Shown here piece after piece: positions 42,288 through 51,461 of a stretch of 55,070 nt of DNA. The stretch spans positions 1 to 55,070 of the forward strand of contig JAGHTW010000081.1 in assembly GCA_018065145.1 (NCBI GenBank). The letters run 5' to 3'. A program made the position numbers and the translations under genes. The stretch comes from Candidatus Prevotella equi (GTDB lineage: Bacteria; Bacteroidota; Bacteroidia; Bacteroidales; Bacteroidaceae). The notes under the pieces were generated by a model. That model had not been told where the DNA came from. It made no database searches and was given only the letters and a program-made list of their open reading frames with translations. Every line of letters starts with the position of its first letter. The first letter of the stretch is position 1.

Positions 42288-44195
42288 TTACTCACCACGC
42301 AGTGCAGCATTCTTGCGACGCAGTTCTTCGCGCTGCTGCTGAAGTTTCTGCTGTTGCTCCTGCATAGCTTGCAGACGAGCAGCCAATCCAGACATCTTGC
42401 GTGGGTTCTTCTTGTTCTCTTCTCGACGAGCCTCAAGATAAGCCAACAACTTCTCATCATCCGTTGTCTTACGCAGAGTCCACATAATAGCAGCAGAGAA
42501 GAAGAGCGAGATGAAGTAGTAGAAGTTAAGACCAGAAGAATAGTCGTTGAACATGAAGAAGAACATCAGTGGCATAATAAGCATCATATACTGCATCATC
42601 TTCATCTGCTCTGCCTGCTGACCTACCATCTGATCACGCTGCTGGCGCATTGTGAGCCAAGAATACAGAAGGTTAGCTACACAGAAGAGGATACATGTAA
42701 GTGAGATATGATCACCAATAAGCCAAAGGTTAGTGCCCCACTCCACAATAGGATCATAGGTTGAGAGATCATCCATCCAAAGGAAAGACTGTCCACGCAA
42801 CTGTATTGCGTTAGGCACGAAGTTGAACATGGCAATCCAGATAGGCATCTGTATAAGCATTGGCAGACAGCCGGAGAGTGGTGATACGCCGTATTCTGAA
42901 TACAACTGCATCATAGCCTGCTGCTTCTGCATAGCATCCTCAGGATTGTTATACTTCTTTGTCGCCTCATCGAGCTTTGGACGGAGAACACGCATCTTAG
43001 CGCTTGACATATAACTCTTCTTCACCATTGGGAAGGTGATAGCCTTAAGTAACAAAGTGATGAGAATAAGAATGATACCCATCGGAATGTTAAATGCACG
43101 AAGGAAATCAAACACATAGAGTGTGAACCAACGGTTGATATAACGGAATAGTGGCCAACCAAGATAAACAAGACGTTCCATCTCCAAATCCTTCTTGAAC
43201 GTAGAATGCTCCTGAACGTCCTGAAGCAAACGGAAATCATTTGGTCCGTAGTAGAACTCAAGCTCAGTGGCATTAACACCATTAGGATCAAAATACGTCT
43301 TCAGCTTTGCCTGATAATCTTTCAACACACCAGAACCCTTCTCATGAGGAATACTTGTTACAAGTGCGTTTTCTTTATAATTACTCTTGGCTATCATCAC
43401 AGCAGAGAAGAACTGATTCTTGAATGCCACCCAGTCGATAGCCTCCTCTACAGGTTCGTCAACCTTTTCACTGGTCTCACTCAAGTAGTCTGTACCTCCA
43501 TCAACAAAGTGATAGGTAAGAGTAGAATAACGGTTCTCGAATGTAAAACCTTTCTCCTGCTGCTTACAAGTCTCCTGCCAATCAATATCCATTGTTGTGG
43601 TATTAGGGCTGAATAGTCCACCCATGCCATTTGCCTTGATAGCGCAGTGAAGCAGATAGTCATCATGCAGAGTATAAGTAATCGTTATAGTCTTGCCCTC
43701 TGCTGCCTTTGCTGTAAAGGAAACAGTATTATCTGTTACTTCAACATCATTGAAGTAAAGGTCTGCTGTTGAGATGTTTGTCTCTTTTGCCGTAAAGAGG
43801 AAATTAAGTTTCTGAGATGCCTTATCAAAGAGTGTCACATCCTTATTTCCCTCATTGTCGCTAAAGCCTTTTACAACAGCCTTCTCAACAACGGCACCCT
43901 TTGTTGTAAACGTAAGGGCAATCTTTTCATTCTGCAGTACCACCTGCTTTGCAGTGCCTGTCAGCGAACCAAAGAACAGCGCAGTGGAGTCTTCCTCTGC
44001 TGCCTTGATAGCTTCCGCCTTGCGTTGGATATCTGCTATCTTTTTCTTTTCCTCTGCCTTCTGTCTTTCTACTGCCTCAATAGAATCACTAATACGTTTG
44101 GCATCAATCTCCTCCTGCGAAGGCTTATTGAACCAAGTAAATCCGAAAAGCACTAATGCAATAAGTGCGAAACCTGTAATGGTGTTTTTATCCAC
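42288..44195 (-). CDS. yidC: Membrane protein insertase YidC
   Basis: YidC inserts and folds inner-membrane proteins, alone or with SecYEG. The 635-residue Bacteroidetes type begins with a TM helix (ITGFALIALVLFGFTWF), then a large periplasmic domain, then the conserved helices from FDFLRAFNIPMGIILILITL with MLPGC-like SGCLPMLIQMPIWIAMF. The C-terminus is a basic Gln/Arg-rich helix that can contact ribosomes. It is 15 bases downstream of pyrG and probably co-transcribed. Confidence 0.95.
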   Translation of the reverse strand: MDKNTITGFALIALVLFGFTWFNKPSQEEIDAKRISDSIEAVERQKAEEKKKIADIQRKAEAIKAAEEDSTALFFGSLTGTAKQVVLQNEKIALTFTTKGAVVEKAVVKGFSDNEGNKDVTLFDKASQKLNFLFTAKETNISTADLYFNDVEVTDNTVSFTAKAAEGKTITITYTLHDDYLLHCAIKANGMGGLFSPNTTTMDIDWQETCKQQEKGFTFENRYSTLTYHFVDGGTDYLSETSEKVDEPVEEAIDWVAFKNQFFSAVMIAKSNYKENALVTSIPHEKGSGVLKDYQAKLKTYFDPNGVNATELEFYYGPNDFRLLQDVQEHSTFKKDLEMERLVYLGWPLFRYINRWFTLYVFDFLRAFNIPMGIILILITLLLKAITFPMVKKSYMSSAKMRVLRPKLDEATKKYNNPEDAMQKQQAMMQLYSEYGVSPLSGCLPMLIQMPIWIAMFNFVPNAIQLRGQSFLWMDDLSTYDPIVEWGTNLWLIGDHISLTCILFCVANLLYSWLTMRQQRDQMVGQQAEQMKMMQYMMLIMPLMFFFMFNDYSSGLNFYYFISLFFSAAIMWTLRKTTDDEKLLAYLEARREENKKNPRKMSGLAARLQAMQEQQQKLQQQREELRRKNAALRGE

Positions 44196-44210
44196 GATTT
44201 ATGTTTTTTG

Positions 44211-45806
44211 TTAATTAATGACTGTCTTTATGAAGTCAAGGAATAGAGGATGTGGTTTGAGCACAGTACTCTGATACTCTGGATGGAACTGTGTTCCGAT
44301 GTACCACTTCAGTTCTGGTATCTCAACAATTTCCACGAGATCGCTCTCAGGGTTAAGACCCACACACTGCATTCCCTTCTTCACATATTCTTCCTTATAT
44401 GCGTTATTAAATTCATAGCGATGGCGATGACGCTCCTGTATGTGCGCCTGACCATATATTTCATATGTACGAGATCCCTCTGTCAACACACAATCATAAG
44501 CACCGAGTCGCATTGTACCACCCATATTGGAGATATTCTTCTGATTCTCCATGATGTCAATGACATTGTGCATTGTCTTCTCATCCATCTCGCGTGAGTT
44601 GGCATCAGAATATCCAAGCACGTTCCTTGCAAACTCTATTACCATCATCTGCATGCCGAGACAGATACCGAACGTTGGGATGTCATGCTCACGAGTATAT
44701 TGTGCAGCAATAACCTTTCCCTCTATGCCACGATGTCCGAAGCCTGGACAAATCATTATGCCATCCTGTCCTTCAAGCATCTCTGCAACATTCTCCTTTG
44801 TTATCTTCTCGGAGTTTATGTAGGTAATGACCGTTTTGCGATCATTGTAAACGCCGGCATGGAGCAAAGACTCTCGTATTGACTTATACGCATCTTGCAG
44901 GTCATACTTTCCTACGAGTCCTATCTTCACTTCCTTTGTAGCATTACGGCGGCGCTCAAGGTAGTTCTTCCAAGGTCCCAAAGCCGGTGTCTCGCCAACA
45001 GGTATATCAAGCTTGCGCAATATTGCGGCATCAAGTCCCTGCTGCTGCATGCTTACTGGCACTTCATAGATGCTTGGCAAATCCTCGCTCTGCACCACGC
45101 ACTCCAAATCAACATTACAGAAAGAAGCGACCTTCATGCGAACGGAATCAGACAAATGCTTCTCAGTACGCAAAACGAGGATGTCAGGCTGAATACCAAC
45201 AGACTGCAACTCTTTAACAGAGTGCTGTGTAGGCTTTGTCTTCAACTCACCCGCAGCCTTAAGATATGGCACGTAAGTAAGGTGTACATTAACAGCATTC
45301 CTTCCCAGTTCCCATCTCAACTGACGGATAGCCTCAAGGAAAGGTGCGCTCTCTATGTCACCAATGGTACCACCAATCTCTGTGATAACGAAGTCATAGT
45401 TACCTTTCTTTCCAAGGAACTGTATGCATCGCTTTATCTCGTCTGTGATATGTGGCACTACCTGTATCGTCTTTCCAAGATAGTCGCCGCGGCGCTCCTT
45501 GTCAATGACTGACTTATATATCCTACCTGTGGTCATGGAGTTTGCCTTGGTAGTTTGTATTCCCGTAAAACGCTCATAGTGTCCGAGGTCAAGGTCGGTC
45601 TCCATGCCGTCAACAGTGACATAGCACTCTCCGTGTTCGTAAGGATTCAGCGTACCCGGATCGATATTGATATAAGGATCAAACTTCTGGATCGTAATGT
45701 TGTAACCTCTTGCCTGGAGCAACTTGCCGATAGAGGAAGAGATAATTCCCTTACCAAGTGACGAAACCACTCCGCCCGTCACGAAAATGTACTTTGTCTG
45801 TGCCAT
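44211..45806 (-). CDS. pyrG: CTP synthase
   Basis: PyrG aminates UTP to CTP using glutamine. From MAQTKYIFVTGG it has 531 residues; a longer frame from 45953 would overlap the promoter. The synthase half has GGVVSSLGKGIISSS and DPYINIDPGTLNPYEHGE, and the amidotransferase half has GFGHRGIEGK and the Cys in GICLGMQMMV with the late His/Glu HPEYQS. The CTP feedback region is intact. It leads the pyrG-yidC pair. Confidence 0.96.
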   Translation of the reverse strand: MAQTKYIFVTGGVVSSLGKGIISSSIGKLLQARGYNITIQKFDPYINIDPGTLNPYEHGECYVTVDGMETDLDLGHYERFTGIQTTKANSMTTGRIYKSVIDKERRGDYLGKTIQVVPHITDEIKRCIQFLGKKGNYDFVITEIGGTIGDIESAPFLEAIRQLRWELGRNAVNVHLTYVPYLKAAGELKTKPTQHSVKELQSVGIQPDILVLRTEKHLSDSVRMKVASFCNVDLECVVQSEDLPSIYEVPVSMQQQGLDAAILRKLDIPVGETPALGPWKNYLERRRNATKEVKIGLVGKYDLQDAYKSIRESLLHAGVYNDRKTVITYINSEKITKENVAEMLEGQDGIMICPGFGHRGIEGKVIAAQYTREHDIPTFGICLGMQMMVIEFARNVLGYSDANSREMDEKTMHNVIDIMENQKNISNMGGTMRLGAYDCVLTEGSRTYEIYGQAHIQERHRHRYEFNNAYKEEYVKKGMQCVGLNPESDLVEIVEIPELKWYIGTQFHPEYQSTVLKPHPLFLDFIKTVIN

Positions 45807-45869
45807 AATTGTATTGTGTTGTATGTGTTGTGTATGATGATTATGACAAATAACTTGCCAATTAAGTTG

Positions 45870-45877
45870 CAAAATTA
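45870..45877 (-). promoter_or_regulatory. -7 box of pyrG
   Basis: TAATTTTG on the minus strand, 63 bases before the start codon; the nearest upstream TTTG is too close for a standard -33. Confidence 0.5.
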
Positions 45878-45982
45878 CTATTTTTTCTTCAAACAAGAGA
45901 AGATTTGCTGTATTTTCTTCAAAATAATAACACTTTGTATCACTTTTTACCACGTAAGGACAATAATATGGATTTTTTGAAG

Positions 45983-45990
45983 TAACTTTG
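45983..45990 (+). promoter_or_regulatory. -7 box of the DUF3078 gene
   Basis: TAACTTTG, 26 bases before the ATG. Confidence 0.5.
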
Positions 45991-46016
45991 CAGTTACAAC
46001 ACTTAATAAAAATAAC

Positions 46017-47333
46017 ATGCGCATGAACAAATATTTTTATCTTATCGCTCTGGCATTATCTCTAACGCTCAATGCCTCTGCACAACGCAACACAAAACAA
46101 ACGAAAAAGACGCCATCACCTTCTGCCATTGTGACACAGGCATATAGTGACTCTTTAGTATTATATCGCAAGCAGATAGATTCACTCATGGCGGCTAATG
46201 ACTCACTTCGAAATGCAAATGGCTACAATGCCAACAGTGGTACATATCGTCTTTTCGCACCTACTGCATATTATTCAGGTATCGCTAACAACCTTTTCTC
46301 TATGGGCAAAAAGACTAACGAAGAGGATGCTGCACTTATGAACTTGTACATGAAGCGTCCTGATTTGGTTGCATATTCTGCAGACAAACTGTCAAAAGCC
46401 AAAGATAACAGCGGAGCTCCACTGAACAGCGAACCAGAGAAAATGCAATTGGCAGAACAGGCTAGTGCTGCTGCAGTAGCAGCAAAAACGGCACCACAAG
46501 CCATAGCGAATGACACAATAGACCTTTTCATAAAGAAACCTAACTTCTGGAAGTTCAACGGTGATTATTACCTTCAGTTCATGCAGAACTACGTTACTGC
46601 AAACTGGTACAAAAGCGGTTCAAACAGTTACTCAATGCTCGGTTCTGTCACGCTGCAATACAACTACAACAACAAGCAAAAGGTGAAGTGGGACAACAAA
46701 CTCGAGATGAAATTAGGTTTCATGACATCAGAGTCTGACACGGTTAATAAGTTCAAGTCTTCAGAGGACCTTATACGTTACACTTCAAAGCTTGGTATTC
46801 AGGCGCATAAAAACTGGTACTATACGGCGCAACTTATTGCTAATACGCAGTTTACGAAAGGTTACAAGAATAACAACAAAAAAGTCTTCTCCGACTTCAT
46901 GTCACCTTTCAACCTTAACGTATCCTTGGGTATGGACTATAACATGGACTTCTTCAAAGGCAAGTTGAAGGGCAACGTACATTTGGCACCGATAGCATAC
47001 AACCTTAAATATGTAGATCGCGTTGACCTTGCAGAAAGTTTCGGTATAGCAAAGAACCATCACTCACTCAACGACTATGGTTCACAGGTTACCGTTGACA
47101 TGGTCTATACACCATGGGATTTCTTCAAGTGGCAGATGCGCATGTATGCATATACCACATACCACAAGTTTGAATTTGAATGCGAGAATACGTTTACCTT
47201 CAAATTCAACAAATATCTCTCCGCAAACCTCTTCCTGTATCCACGTTTTGATGACAGTGTAAAGCGAAAGGACGACAGTTCCCTTTGGCAATTCAAGGAA
47301 TACCTCAGCGTAGGTTTCAGCTATAGCATGTAA
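46017..47333 (+). CDS. DUF3078 outer-membrane-type protein
   Basis: A 438-residue exported protein with a signal peptide (ends NASAQ near residue 22; a second ATG at 46023 is also possible). Residues ~25-160 are low-complexity (Ala/Ser/Asp/Lys). From about 170 onward the pattern NFWKFNGDYYLQFMQNYVTANWYKSG matches the DUF3078 family of Bacteroidetes, and the rest alternates aromatic and polar residues like a beta barrel, ending FSYSM. The function is unknown; it is probably in the outer membrane. It ends 2 bases before the helicase gene. Confidence 0.85.
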   Translation: MRMNKYFYLIALALSLTLNASAQRNTKQTKKTPSPSAIVTQAYSDSLVLYRKQIDSLMAANDSLRNANGYNANSGTYRLFAPTAYYSGIANNLFSMGKKTNEEDAALMNLYMKRPDLVAYSADKLSKAKDNSGAPLNSEPEKMQLAEQASAAAVAAKTAPQAIANDTIDLFIKKPNFWKFNGDYYLQFMQNYVTANWYKSGSNSYSMLGSVTLQYNYNNKQKVKWDNKLEMKLGFMTSESDTVNKFKSSEDLIRYTSKLGIQAHKNWYYTAQLIANTQFTKGYKNNNKKVFSDFMSPFNLNVSLGMDYNMDFFKGKLKGNVHLAPIAYNLKYVDRVDLAESFGIAKNHHSLNDYGSQVTVDMVYTPWDFFKWQMRMYAYTTYHKFEFECENTFTFKFNKYLSANLFLYPRFDDSVKRKDDSSLWQFKEYLSVGFSYSM

Positions 47334-47335
47334 AC

Positions 47336-49318
47336 ATGGAAAACAAAGAGTTAGAATTAGCATACAGAATAATAGCGAACACCGATACTCACCTTTTCCT
47401 TACAGGAAAGGCGGGTACCGGCAAAACAACGTTCCTGCGCAATCTCCGCACGACACTACCAAAACGAATGGTGGTAGTAGCGCCAACAGGCATTGCTGCC
47501 ATAAATGCGCAGGGAACAACCATCCACTCTTTCTTCCAACTCAATTTCGGTCCGCAGATACCAGGCATGCAACAAGCAAAAAAGTATCAGTTCAAAAAGT
47601 CGAAACTGAAACTAATTCGCAGCATTGACCTGATAGTCATTGACGAGATAAGTATGGTTAGAGCTGACGTTCTGGATGCCATAGACAGTGTACTCAAACA
47701 ATATCGAGATCGCAACAGACCATTTGGCGGCGTGCAGATGCTGATGATTGGTGACATGCAGCAATTGGCACCTGTAGCAAAAGAAGACGAATGGAGAATG
47801 CTTAGCCAGTATTACTCCACGCCATATTTCTTTTCAAGCAAGGTACTGCAACAGGCAGACTTCGTTACCGTAGAACTACAACATGTTTACAGACAGTCGG
47901 ACGAGAAATTCCTACAAATATTAAATAAGGTACGCACGAACACTGCTGACGACAACACACTCGCCATGCTAAACAAGCGTTACATTGCGGAGTTCACACC
48001 CGAGAAAAAAGATGGTTATATACGTCTGACAACCCACAATTATCAGGCTGATGAGATAAATCACAAGGAATTGGAAGCGTTGGATACGCCACAACGTTCA
48101 TTCAAAGCTGTCATAACAGGAGACTTCCCAGAATCATCATTTCCTACGGAGCAAGAACTGACGCTCAAAACAGGTGCACAGGTAATGTTTGTCAAGAATG
48201 ATTCCTCATTCCAGAAGCAATACTACAACGGCATGATAGGTGAAGTAGTCGATTTCGACGATGACATCATTCGCGTAAGGGCTACTGACAATGGTGCTAT
48301 CTTAGAGGTGGGTCATGAGACTTGGGAAAACACGAAATATGACATTGATGCAGAAACGAAGGAGATAACAGAGGAAATAGTTGGCACATTTGCACAATAT
48401 CCACTAAAGACAGCATGGGCTATAACGGTACACAAGTCACAAGGACTGACCTTTGAGCATGCGATAATCGATGTGCAGCACAGCTTCGCACATGGTCAGA
48501 CATACGTAGCGCTCTCACGATGTAAATCACTCGAAGGAATGGTACTAAGCACACCTATTCCCCGTTCGGCAATCATCTGCGACAACATGGTGAACGACTT
48601 CAACAACGATCCCCGTCACCAGCAGCCTGACGAGCAACGCATGGAGTGCATGCAGCGACAGTACCTATTGCGCACGATAGAGGAACTCTTCTCGTTCAAC
48701 CAGTTACGATACGGATTTACGGACATCATCCGTTGCATGCGTGAGCATTTCTACACATCTCATCCAAAGGCATACACATCATGGACCGAGACATCAGAAA
48801 AGTTCAAGGAGGTGGAAAGTGTCGCCGCACGATTCCACAAGCAATACCAGAACCTCGTTCTTACACTGCCTGACGTAAACAAGAACATACAACTTCAGGA
48901 AAGACTCATCAAGGGAGCAGAATACTTCCGCGACAATATTGTATTTGTGGGAAACCTCTTGCAGAAAACATCATTGCCTACAGACAACAAACAAGTGAAG
49001 GAACGAATAACGAACCTCCTCCAGACTATGGAAGAAGCCTACAAGCTAAAGTTCCAGTTATTGCATTACGTTGCCAACAACGGACTCATCCTGCAAGAAT
49101 ACCTCAAGCAAAAGGCAAAGCTCAACATCACGATAGAGGAAGAACTGGACCCTAAATCGTCCAAGACTTCCAAGCGCCGCACTACAACGAAAAGCGTTTC
49201 CAAAGAACCATTCAAGGGCAAGCAATCCGCTAAACGAGAGTCTATTATGGAGTGGGTAAAAGGTTACATGAACCAAAACAACTCACACGATGTAAACATA
49301 GAAGACCTACCCTACTAA
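47336..49318 (+). CDS. Pif1-like DNA helicase
   Basis: A 660-residue superfamily-1 helicase. Walker A is GKAGTGKT at 24-31, Walker B is VIDEISMV at 101-108, FGGVQMLMIGDMQQLAP follows, and the C-terminal UvrD-like part has AWAITVHKSQGLTF and VALSRCKSLEG. The last ~200 residues are charged, with a Lys/Arg-rich end (KRRTTTKS), and resemble accessory domains of bacterial Pif1 proteins. Pif1 helicases unwind G-quadruplexes and stalled forks. It is 2 bases after the DUF3078 gene but unrelated in function. Confidence 0.87.
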   Translation: MENKELELAYRIIANTDTHLFLTGKAGTGKTTFLRNLRTTLPKRMVVVAPTGIAAINAQGTTIHSFFQLNFGPQIPGMQQAKKYQFKKSKLKLIRSIDLIVIDEISMVRADVLDAIDSVLKQYRDRNRPFGGVQMLMIGDMQQLAPVAKEDEWRMLSQYYSTPYFFSSKVLQQADFVTVELQHVYRQSDEKFLQILNKVRTNTADDNTLAMLNKRYIAEFTPEKKDGYIRLTTHNYQADEINHKELEALDTPQRSFKAVITGDFPESSFPTEQELTLKTGAQVMFVKNDSSFQKQYYNGMIGEVVDFDDDIIRVRATDNGAILEVGHETWENTKYDIDAETKEITEEIVGTFAQYPLKTAWAITVHKSQGLTFEHAIIDVQHSFAHGQTYVALSRCKSLEGMVLSTPIPRSAIICDNMVNDFNNDPRHQQPDEQRMECMQRQYLLRTIEELFSFNQLRYGFTDIIRCMREHFYTSHPKAYTSWTETSEKFKEVESVAARFHKQYQNLVLTLPDVNKNIQLQERLIKGAEYFRDNIVFVGNLLQKTSLPTDNKQVKERITNLLQTMEEAYKLKFQLLHYVANNGLILQEYLKQKAKLNITIEEELDPKSSKTSKRRTTTKSVSKEPFKGKQSAKRESIMEWVKGYMNQNNSHDVNIEDLPY

Positions 49319-49355
49319 TTTACGACTGAAAAAACTAAAACTATTCTATAAAAAT

Positions 49356-51452
49356 ATGATTAAGCAAATCTTCTCCGCATTGCTCTTTTGCATTTTAACG
49401 GCAGGCAATGCATGCGCACAAGTTACTTCATGGACCGCTGACAACGGCAATGGTACATTCACCAACCCTTTGCTTTACGATGAGTTTTCTGACCCCGACA
49501 TCATCAGAGTGGGCGACGACTATTATCTTGCAGGAACAACAATGCACTGCGTACCTGGTCTGGTGATACTTCATTCCAAAGACCTCGTAAACTGGGAGAA
49601 CGTCAGTTACTGTTTTGATCGTTTTGACTTCGACGATGATGCCTTCGCCCTGAAAAACGGCAAGGAGATATACGGTCAAGGCATTTGGGCACCATGCATA
49701 CGCTATGCCAACGGAATGTTCTACCTTTATTCCAACGTTAATGGCAAGGGACTGCAGTGCTTCACGTCAAAAGACATACGTGGACCTTGGAAGCACAGTA
49801 ACATGAAGGGTAAGATATATGACCTCAGCGTACTCTTCGATGACGACGGAAAGATTTACGCAATACATGGATATGGCGAGGTGCACTGTACTGAACTGAA
49901 ACCAGACATGAGCGGACCTATAGAGGGCACGGACAGAATAATCATACCAGAAGGATCAGCAGTTGGCGAAGGTCATCACATGTATAAGATTAATGGTATG
50001 TATTACCTCATATCTACAGACTACAGGCCAAACGGTCGTACAATATGCTCCCGTTCAAAATCCATCAACGGACCTTACGAAAACTGCGTCATTACAGCCG
50101 ATGAGACATTTGGCTACCACGCTGTCGGACTGACACAATGGAGAGGCAGGATCATGCCTGACGGTCACAAGTTCGAGATTGGACCAGAAGACGTAAATGC
50201 TACGGCATGTACCAACATCCATCAGGGTGGTATCGTACAGACACAGAAGGGCGAATGGTATGCACTGCTGATGCAGGACTTCCACAGCGTAGGACGCACC
50301 GTAACCCTGGCACCTATCACATGGAAAGACGGATGGCCAATGCTTGGTCTGGAGGGAAACCTCGGCAGGGCACCACGCACATGGACAAAGCCTGACATCC
50401 CTGGCACGGAAAACGTAAAGCCACATGCTGCATACATACGCGATGAAGACTTCAACGGTAAGCAACTGGGACGTGTATGGCAATGGAACCATAATCCTGA
50501 TGACAATATGTGGTCACTGAAAGGTGGACGCCTGCAGTTGAAGACGATGCCAGCACCACAGCTGATGTGGGCGCGTAATACGCTGACACAGCGAGCTATA
50601 GGTCCTAAGAGCACATGTACCGTAGAACTCTACACAAAGGGAATGAAGGATGGTGACGTAGCTGGTTTGGGCAACATCAACGTTCCTTGTTCATGGATCG
50701 GTATAGTAAAACAGGGAGATAAACTTATCCTCCGCGCTTTTGAGCAGTTAAAGAATGATACCATTGACATTGAGTTACCTTCTATCATCGCCAAGACAGG
50801 TAAGATATGGCTACAGTTAGTAGGTGACTACGACAACAACCTCGCTCACTACGCTTACTCTCTTGATGGCAAGAGTTTTGAACAGGCAGGACCAGAAATG
50901 AGACTTTCTTATCAGCTCGTTACCTTCCAGGGCGTGAGAGTATCGCTTTTCGCATTCAACAAAAACGGAAAGAACGGCGGCACTGCGCAGTTTGACAATT
51001 TCACTTGCGTAGAACATGAGGCTGACCGCAGCAACAACATTCCTTACGGCAAGACATTCCGCATCATCAACCTCGCCACAGGACTTCCTATGCACGCACA
51101 GCCTCACGGACTGATGTATGACATCAATGCAAGAAACCATTCCAAGGAGACAAAGTTCCACATCATTGACCGTGGCAACGGCAAAGTGGCACTGCAGTGC
51201 GAAGACGGACGCTACGTCTTTGTCACCGGCATGGGACTCCCTGGCGACGTAAGACTGACAAAGGATGCCGACAAAGCCGAAGAATTCATGTGGCAGGACT
51301 ACCTCAACAAAGAATTCATGCTCATGAGCACACGCACCCATACATACATAGGAAAGAGCCCAACAACAGGCAGTCCATACTCCATGGACTACAAAGGCGC
51401 AGACCCAGCACGCAAAAACGGTGCGGTTTTCAAATGGGAAGAAGTTAAATAA
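49356..51452 (+). CDS. Secreted GH43 glycoside hydrolase
   Basis: A 698-residue exported protein (signal peptide to about residue 22). Residues ~30-330 are a five-bladed GH43 domain with the base Asp46 in FSDPDII, Asp156 in YDLSVLFDDDG, and the acid Glu205 in VGEGHHMYK. A GH43 C-terminal beta-sandwich (about 365-550) follows, then a C-terminal ~140-residue region (IPYGKTFRIINLATG onward) resembling a beta-trefoil. GH43 enzymes act on xylan or arabinan; beta-xylosidase or arabinofuranosidase are the likely activities. It lies 9 bases before the heparinase-like gene. Confidence 0.88.
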   Translation: MIKQIFSALLFCILTAGNACAQVTSWTADNGNGTFTNPLLYDEFSDPDIIRVGDDYYLAGTTMHCVPGLVILHSKDLVNWENVSYCFDRFDFDDDAFALKNGKEIYGQGIWAPCIRYANGMFYLYSNVNGKGLQCFTSKDIRGPWKHSNMKGKIYDLSVLFDDDGKIYAIHGYGEVHCTELKPDMSGPIEGTDRIIIPEGSAVGEGHHMYKINGMYYLISTDYRPNGRTICSRSKSINGPYENCVITADETFGYHAVGLTQWRGRIMPDGHKFEIGPEDVNATACTNIHQGGIVQTQKGEWYALLMQDFHSVGRTVTLAPITWKDGWPMLGLEGNLGRAPRTWTKPDIPGTENVKPHAAYIRDEDFNGKQLGRVWQWNHNPDDNMWSLKGGRLQLKTMPAPQLMWARNTLTQRAIGPKSTCTVELYTKGMKDGDVAGLGNINVPCSWIGIVKQGDKLILRAFEQLKNDTIDIELPSIIAKTGKIWLQLVGDYDNNLAHYAYSLDGKSFEQAGPEMRLSYQLVTFQGVRVSLFAFNKNGKNGGTAQFDNFTCVEHEADRSNNIPYGKTFRIINLATGLPMHAQPHGLMYDINARNHSKETKFHIIDRGNGKVALQCEDGRYVFVTGMGLPGDVRLTKDADKAEEFMWQDYLNKEFMLMSTRTHTYIGKSPTTGSPYSMDYKGADPARKNGAVFKWEEVK

Positions 51453-51461
51453 TATAAACGT